Source: an uncultured Alistipes sp.
GTDB taxonomy: Bacteria > Bacteroidota > Bacteroidia > Bacteroidales > Rikenellaceae
NCBI GenBank assembly: GCA_910587675.1
Contig: CAJUMU010000031.1
Coordinates: forward strand, 1-18,807
Reading direction: 5' to 3'
Length of the DNA stretch: 18,807 nt
A model generated the notes under the pieces. That model was not told where the DNA came from and ran no database searches. It saw only the letters and a list, made by a program, of their open reading frames with translations. Shown here piece after piece: positions 15,049 to 18,807 of this stretch; position 1 is the stretch's first letter, and every line of letters begins with the position of its first letter. The translations under genes were made by a program, and so were the position numbers.

Positions 15049-15079
15049 ATCGTCGGCGGCCCGAAAGCCCGCCGACGAT
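15049..15079. terminator. Terminator between convergent rpiB and ispE
   Basis: A perfect 11-bp stem ATCGTCGGCGG/CCGCCGACGAT encloses a 9-nt loop and is followed on the plus strand by TTTTAC. It should end the rpiB transcript. It also directly abuts the ispE stop codon, so it sits at the 3' end of that mRNA as well, though without a U-run on that strand. Confidence 0.65.
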
Positions 15080-15080
15080 T

Positions 15081-15893
15081 TTACATTTCAAATATGTAAG
15101 GCGTCATCGAGCGAAGCCTCTCGGCCGCGTTTTCGTCGTCGAACAGACCGAATACGGCCGACCCGCTGCCCGACATCGAGGCATACACGGCGCCCGCATC
15201 GAGCAACGCGCGTTTCACCTCCCCTATCTCGGGATACAACGCGAACACCGACTCCTCGAAGTCGTTCTTCACGCTCCCCTGCCATCTCTCCACGGGTTCG
15301 GCTATCCGCTCCGAAAGCGGACGCGCGGGCAGCGACGGCCTTACGCCCGAATATGCCTCGCGCGTGGAGACGCTCGCCCGCGGCTTCACTATCGCTATAC
15401 GCATCCCGCGCAGATCGACGTCGACGGGCGTCATGATCTCTCCGCGCCCCTCGCACAACTGCGGAGTGTTGCGCACGAAGAAAGCCGTGTCGCTGCCGAG
15501 CTCGGCCGCCACCGCTATAAGCTCGTCTTCGCCGAGCCCCAACGAAAATATCTCGTTCAACGCCACTACGACGGCCGTGCCGTCCGACGATCCGCCTCCG
15601 AGTCCCGCGCCGAAAGGCACGCGTTTGTCGAGCGCGACGCGCACACCGCCGACGCCGTACCTCTCGCGCATGAGCCGATGCGATTTCACGCAGATATTCT
15701 GCTCGGGCGGACAATCCACCGTCATGCCCGCGGCGACGAACTCCACGCCGTCGCTCGCCGCGGGAGTTATCTCCAACTCGTCGTAAAGCCCGCGCACGGG
15801 GTACATTACGGTGCTCAGATCGTGATACCCGTCGTCGCGGCGACGCAACACGTCGAGCCCGAGGTTTATTTTGCAATTAGCCTTTACTTTCAT
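15081..15893 (-). CDS. ispE: 4-diphosphocytidyl-2-C-methyl-D-erythritol kinase IspE
   Basis: A GHMP kinase of the non-mevalonate (MEP) isoprenoid pathway that phosphorylates CDP-methylerythritol at the 2-hydroxyl. At 270 residues it is near the usual length. The N-terminal CKINLGLDVL carries the catalytic Lys8, DGYHDLSTVM follows, the ATP-binding loop is PFGAGLGGGSSDG (93-105), GSDTAFF has the catalytic Asp135, and SGSGSAVFGLF is the third GHMP motif. The frame is open far upstream, but the start MKVKANCKINLGL matches the family. It begins 11 nt after the phosphoesterase stop and has no promoter of its own, so it is the last gene of the three-gene minus-strand operon. Its stop lies against a strong hairpin. 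Confidence 0.96.
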   Translation of the reverse strand: MKVKANCKINLGLDVLRRRDDGYHDLSTVMYPVRGLYDELEITPAASDGVEFVAAGMTVDCPPEQNICVKSHRLMRERYGVGGVRVALDKRVPFGAGLGGGSSDGTAVVVALNEIFSLGLGEDELIAVAAELGSDTAFFVRNTPQLCEGRGEIMTPVDVDLRGMRIAIVKPRASVSTREAYSGVRPSLPARPLSERIAEPVERWQGSVKNDFEESVFALYPEIGEVKRALLDAGAVYASMSGSGSAVFGLFDDENAAERLRSMTPYIFEM

Positions 15894-15904
15894 AACCCTA
15901 TCGT

Positions 15905-17500
15905 TTAAAACGGCGCCGACACGCCCTCGTACTCCGATCCCGAGATCACGCGCGTCTGCTCGAATCGGTTGCCGAAACGGTCGGTCGCCACGACCTTGAC
16001 CTCGGCGTCGGGATTCTTCAATTCGTAAACATACATGTGACGGCACGTGGTCATCGAACTCTTGCGGCTGCCTCCCGACAACGCGCTGCGGCCGCAACGA
16101 TGGCCTCGGCCCACGACGCCTATGTGATATCCCACGGCCCACCAATCCTTGCTCGACTTCACCGACGGTTTCTCCACGCCCGTGGTGGTCTTCAACGGCT
16201 TCATCAAACCCGTCGGACGACCGTCCTCGAACACCTCGATGCGCCACTCGGGATCGGCGTTCCACACGTTGGCCAACACGACGCCCCGTCCGAACGGCAA
16301 AGCGAAAGTCTCGTATTCGCCGCCGAAAACGGCGTCGCCGCGATATACGCGCAGCTGAAAATCGGGATCGAGCCCCGTACCGCGATAACGCCAGTCGCGG
16401 ATCGTGGCGCCGTCGATATCGTAAACGCCGTAACCGTACGGAGCGCCGTCGCCGTTCAGGCGCGAGATCCACCATGCGCCGCAAACAGCCGCGTGGACAT
16501 GTTCGTAAACTCCGTTGGGGTGAATATGGTTGCGGTTGTAGTGGGTATGTCCCGCCATGATATGCGCCTCGGCGAACTCGCCGAGCATCTCCACCACCTT
16601 CAGGGCATTCTCGTCCTTGCTCGCGCATATCGGGATATGCACGCACAAAACCACCATCTTGTCGCGCGGCACGAAGCTCAGATCGCGGCGCAGCCACTCC
16701 ACCTGCTCGTCCGAAAAGCCCAACGCGTATTCGCTCGACCGCTCGCCGCTCTTATAGTCGATATTCTTCATCGACACGAAGTGCGCCTCGCCCCTGTTCC
16801 ACGAATAATCGGCGGGGCCGAAGACGCTCTCGAACGCCCGACGATACTTCATGTTTATCGTACTGCTCCCCGCCTCCGCCTCGACGGGCACGAAGGTGTT
16901 GTCGTGGTTGCCCATAGTCTGGAATACGGGCATGCCGATCAGCCGTCGGTCCATCGCGCGCCGCATGCGCTCCATCACCCACTCGGCGTTAACCTTGTCC
17001 GACGAATAGGCCACATCGCCCAGCGTCACGCCGTAACTCGGCACGTCGCGCTCGCGCGAAGCCCGCATCACGTCGGGGACGGTCTCGCTGCGGAAACGCT
17101 CGATATGCCGTTCGGTCTGACACTGCGGATCGGCCATGCAAAAGAGCCGGAACTCCCGCTCCACGCCCTCGGGCAGAGGCTCCAGAGTGAAGTCGTAACG
17201 CTCCGCGTCGGCCGCCAAAGGCTTGTAGAACGACGGATATCCCGCTCGGACATTCACCGCATACTCGGCTGGAACCGAATAGAAGACGAACGCCGCGTCG
17301 GGATTGCGGTCGAGGCGATACACGCCTCGACGATCCGTCTCGCAACACGTAAAGCCGTCGCTTACCACAACGCCCGCCACGGGACGTCCCTTGTCGTCGC
17401 GCACCGCGCCGTAAAGGTCGTGGCCGCGGGGCGAAACACGCTGCGCCGCCACTCCCGAGCAGCCGCAAAGCAGCAGAACGAGTAATAATATCCGTTTCAT
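15905..17500 (-). CDS. Exported calcineurin-like metallophosphoesterase, three-domain
   Basis: A 531-residue secreted or lipid-anchored phosphoesterase. The N-terminus MKRILLLVLLLCGCSGVAAQ is a signal peptide; LCGC is a possible but non-ideal lipobox, and AAQ is an alternative signal-peptidase I site. Residues 25-108 form a beta-sandwich-type domain (YGAVRDDKGRPVAGVVVSDG) seen before such enzymes. The dimetal catalytic domain follows: ADPQ (Asp124), GDVAYS (Asp162), GNHDN (Asn198, His199), VHIP (His288) and GHTH (His318, His320), all metal or catalytic ligands present. A C-terminal domain of about 150 residues ends the protein. In the family the first motif is often D-x-H; D-x-Q as here is also common in Bacteroidota members. 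The substrate is unknown, probably a phosphodiester or phosphorylated surface molecule in the periplasm. Its ATG overlaps the stop of the upstream nucleosidase as ATGA. Confidence 0.88.
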   Translation of the reverse strand: MKRILLLVLLLCGCSGVAAQRVSPRGHDLYGAVRDDKGRPVAGVVVSDGFTCCETDRRGVYRLDRNPDAAFVFYSVPAEYAVNVRAGYPSFYKPLAADAERYDFTLEPLPEGVEREFRLFCMADPQCQTERHIERFRSETVPDVMRASRERDVPSYGVTLGDVAYSSDKVNAEWVMERMRRAMDRRLIGMPVFQTMGNHDNTFVPVEAEAGSSTINMKYRRAFESVFGPADYSWNRGEAHFVSMKNIDYKSGERSSEYALGFSDEQVEWLRRDLSFVPRDKMVVLCVHIPICASKDENALKVVEMLGEFAEAHIMAGHTHYNRNHIHPNGVYEHVHAAVCGAWWISRLNGDGAPYGYGVYDIDGATIRDWRYRGTGLDPDFQLRVYRGDAVFGGEYETFALPFGRGVVLANVWNADPEWRIEVFEDGRPTGLMKPLKTTTGVEKPSVKSSKDWWAVGYHIGVVGRGHRCGRSALSGGSRKSSMTTCRHMYVYELKNPDAEVKVVATDRFGNRFEQTRVISGSEYEGVSAPF

Positions 17501-18123
17501 CGCAAATCGTCGGTTTCAATCAATATTCGGTTTGCCGTCGTTGATAACAACTCCTTTACGGCCTCCTCGGTCGCCGCGACCAGCGCGGGACGCAGCCTCT
17601 CGATACGCACGCTCCACTCCCCGGCGTCGCCGTCGGCATTGTCGCTCACCAGCTTCAGGAACGCCGACACGGGCAACCTCCCTCCGAGTTCGTCGGCGTA
17701 AAAACGCACGGCGCGCGCAATGGCGTAACTCTCCATATCGAAGCAGTCGTAACGCCCCGCCGACGCGCGACGCTCGGCCGCAGTATCGGGCCCTATGAAG
17801 TCGTCGGACGATACTATCGACACGCCCTCGTCGCCCCTCGCCGCGAACTCGGGCGGGGTGGCGAATATCGAATCGACATATATGTCGCCCTGCACTATCA
17901 CCGACGGCCGCAGAACCGTCCCCGTCGCGTGACGCAGCGACCCGCACGTTCCCGCATTCAGCACTGCGTCGTAATCGCCGCCCGAAAGAGCCTTCAGAGT
18001 CGCTTCGAAAGCTCGCAGCTTGCCCACTCCCGTAAACCTCACGTCGCACGACTCCGAGAGCCGACGCGCGCCCTCCGCTCCGAACTCATCCTCCAACGCG
18101 GCCAAAAGCAATATCTTTTTCAT
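17497..18123 (-). CDS. Nucleoside phosphorylase-superfamily nucleosidase (MTA/SAH- or futalosine-type)
   Basis: A 208-residue protein of the PNP/UDP-phosphorylase superfamily, closest by motif to 5'-methylthioadenosine/S-adenosylhomocysteine nucleosidase and futalosine hydrolase, which hydrolyse the N-glycosidic bond of nucleosides. MKKILLLAALEDEF includes a Glu at 11, NAGTCGSL is the glycine loop, FDMESYAIARA has the ribose-binding Glu131, and LVSDNADGDAGEW has the catalytic-type Asp161. It is shorter than typical MTA/SAH nucleosidases (about 230). Which substrate it uses cannot be decided from sequence alone. The frame is open 55 codons further upstream to 18288, but the -7 element TATATTTG at 18142-18149 lies within that extension and favours the start at 18123 (leader about 15 nt). 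First gene of the operon; its TGA overlaps the next ATG. Confidence 0.8.
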   Translation of the reverse strand: MKKILLLAALEDEFGAEGARRLSESCDVRFTGVGKLRAFEATLKALSGGDYDAVLNAGTCGSLRHATGTVLRPSVIVQGDIYVDSIFATPPEFAARGDEGVSIVSSDDFIGPDTAAERRASAGRYDCFDMESYAIARAVRFYADELGGRLPVSAFLKLVSDNADGDAGEWSVRIERLRPALVAATEEAVKELLSTTANRILIETDDLR

Positions 18124-18141
18124 GGAATAATCTTTATACGA

Positions 18142-18149
18142 CAAATATA
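18142..18149 (-). promoter_or_regulatory. Promoter of the nucleosidase-phosphoesterase-ispE operon
   Basis: TATATTTG on the minus strand is an exact TAnnTTTG match, predicting a start near 18138 and a leader of about 15 nt. No -33 TTG is evident. Confidence 0.65.
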
Positions 18150-18503
18150 CGAAGAATTTTGGAGAAAGTAAGGTTATGTAGAGGAATAAGGTTAAGTGTT
18201 TGAGTGGCAGAAATGTTACCCGTTGATTCTCGTCGAGTTGCGAAAAGGCCGAAAAGCAGGATTTCGAGGAGTTGAACGAGGTTTTCATTACTTATCCGCT
18301 GCCTTTTTCGGATCGGCAAGGAGGTCGCAAAACCTTGTTTCCGCTCTTGGAAAATGGTTCTGCACTTCAAGAAACGCCGGTTTTCTCGCAAGAGTTCACG
18401 ACAAAGGTAGTCGTTTTACTCTGAGTTTCGCGAAAAGACGGCTCCGGAGGTGATGGCATAGTATCTTATTCTATGTTCCGCTTTGTTCTTCACAGCTTCA
18501 AAC
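18150..18503. other. Spacer between the host operon and the integrase, no supported gene
   Basis: No convincing coding sequence on either strand. The open frames here (18196-18453 plus; 18134-18391 minus; the extension of the nucleosidase frame to 18288) use poor starts and overlap one another. The boundary of the mobile element probably lies within or near this stretch, but I see no obvious attachment-site repeat inside the window. CATAG/CTATG forms a weak hairpin near 18457-18475. Confidence 0.4.
18402..18409 (-). promoter_or_regulatory. Possible second, upstream minus-strand promoter
   Basis: TACCTTTG on the minus strand is an exact TAnnTTTG match in the spacer. A transcript from about 18398 would reach the nucleosidase with a leader of about 275 nt containing small hairpins (for example CAAGG/CCTTG). 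It could also be a chance match. Confidence 0.35.
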
Positions 18504-18543
18504 AACTCTATATCAGTTAATTTTGTAAACGGTTAATAGAGTT
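18504..18543 (+). promoter_or_regulatory. Integrase promoter within an inverted repeat
   Basis: The -7 element TAATTTTG (18518-18525, exact consensus match) sits centrally between perfect 8-bp inverted repeats AACTCTAT (18504-18511) and ATAGAGTT (18536-18543), the second of which ends directly at the integrase ATG. The predicted start near 18529 gives a leader of about 15 nt. The repeats could be an operator for autoregulation or an accessory binding site; the span is short for an invertible promoter. Confidence 0.55.
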
Positions 18544-18807
18544 ATGAATCACGAGGATGTAAAGGTCGCGTTCTACCTCAAAAAGAACGTTTTCAGTAAG
18601 CCGAGGGCAGAGACGAACTCGTTCGCACTATGCCGAGGCGAGAAAAGGTGCACGAACGTGAACGAATCAGACAGTGCGGGTCGTTGCTCCGTCATGGGTC
18701 GCTTGACTGTCGGAGGGTCGGAGTGCGTGTTCAGTGCCAAGATGCTCGCGCCGCGTTCGATGTGGGTGTCGGGTCGCGCCAAAGGCAAAAGCGCCGAGGC
18801 GGTCGAA
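18544..18807 (+). CDS. Tyrosine site-specific integrase, N-terminal part (cut by window end)
   Basis: An 88-codon open frame running off the right edge. The start MNHEDVKVAFYLKKN and the later segment CSVMGRLTVGGSECVFSAK, followed by MWVSGRAKGKSAEAVE, match the arm-type DNA-binding N-terminus of Bacteroidota tyrosine integrases, which typically reads FYLKKN...CPVMGRLTVG...FSAKL..P..LW....GRA.GKS..A.E. The core-binding and catalytic (R-H-R-Y) domains lie beyond the window. Such integrases drive conjugative transposons and other integrative elements, so this should be one end of a mobile element extending to the right. Between LKKN (12-15) and ESDSAGRC (from 41) are about 23 residues that the family usually lacks; they are encoded by the palindromic insert described separately. 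Own promoter with TAATTTTG. Confidence 0.75.
   Translation, partial: MNHEDVKVAFYLKKNVFSKPRAETNSFALCRGEKRCTNVNESDSAGRCSVMGRLTVGGSECVFSAKMLAPRSMWVSGRAKGKSAEAVE
18585..18659 (+). repeat. In-frame palindromic insertion inside the integrase gene
   Basis: GAACGT occurs at 18585-18590 and again at 18654-18659, exactly 69 nt (23 codons) apart, like a 6-bp target duplication around a 63-nt insert (18591-18653). The insert is an imperfect palindrome: outer CTTTT-type pairing (18590-18594 with 18642-18646), GCC (18600-18602) with GGC (18637-18639), GGCA (18606-18609) with TGCC (18631-18634), and a central hairpin CGAAC/GTTCG (18614-18625), with purine-rich GAG/GA internal loops. It has no stop codon in the integrase frame and encodes a peptide containing KPRAETNSFALCRG. 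Removing one 69-nt unit gives FYLKKNVNESDSAGRC, close to the family pattern. From memory the peptide resembles short spurious Bacteroidales ORFs, suggesting a dispersed repeat. No second copy is in this window. Confidence 0.55.

Noticed and set aside
15894..16697. Upstream extension of the ispE frame into the phosphoesterase gene
   Set aside because: The extra residues are Arg-rich shadow sequence of the phosphoesterase; IspE begins at its conserved N-terminus at 15893.
18196..18453. 85-codon frame with a GTG start before the integrase
   Set aside because: No homology recognised, weak start, and competing frames on the other strand; it probably reflects non-coding spacer.
1..18807. CRISPR arrays, rRNA genes, insertion sequences with transposase, toxin-antitoxin pairs
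   Set aside because: I looked for regularly spaced repeats, rRNA-like blocks, transposase motifs and paired small overlapping genes and found none that could be supported.

Overview
The window looks like a chromosomal segment of a Bacteroidota organism, most likely order Bacteroidales and perhaps Rikenellaceae/Alistipes-like (the family level is inference). Reasons: GC-rich genes are separated by AT-rich spacers carrying the Bacteroidota -7 promoter element TAnnTTTG (nine exact copies at plausible promoter sites, all listed), Shine-Dalgarno sequences are scarce, and the gene families (TonB-dependent receptor, prokaryotic HU-like/SPOR fusion, arm-type tyrosine integrase) are typical of that phylum.

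Layout. 1-617: AT-rich left end with no convincing gene, apart from a possible minus-strand gene start at the very edge. 618-5818 (minus): TonB-dependent receptor, uvrB (excision repair) and ruvB (Holliday-junction branch migration). 5819-6299: AT-rich spacer with ruvB's promoter and a strong plus-strand promoter. 6300-6371 (minus): tRNA-Arg(CCG). 6403-10548 (plus): degenerate S24/LexA-like repressor, short sensor histidine kinase, then lgt, an HU-like/SPOR membrane protein and a GtrA protein, the last three joined by overlapping stop/start codons. 10696-11712 (minus): aroB, divergent from typA (plus) and a small membrane protein. 13993-14361 (minus): a YbaN/DUF454 protein, divergent from rpiB (plus). 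15081-18123 (minus): a three-gene operon of nucleosidase, exported metallophosphoesterase and ispE.

Most genes are housekeeping: DNA repair (uvrB, ruvB), lipoprotein maturation (lgt), shikimate pathway (aroB), pentose phosphate (rpiB), isoprenoid precursors (ispE), ribosome-associated GTPase (typA). The -7 elements fix several starts (ruvB, aroB, nucleosidase) and predict almost leaderless mRNAs for uvrB and the DUF454 gene.

The right end (from about 18.5 kb) is different: it opens a mobile element with the N-terminus of a Bacteroidota tyrosine integrase that runs off the window. Within its first 40 codons sits an in-frame 63-nt palindromic insert flanked by a 6-bp direct repeat. Removing one repeat unit (69 nt) restores what looks like a canonical integrase N-terminus. 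This resembles the in-frame palindromic elements of Rickettsia and is the most interesting signal here.
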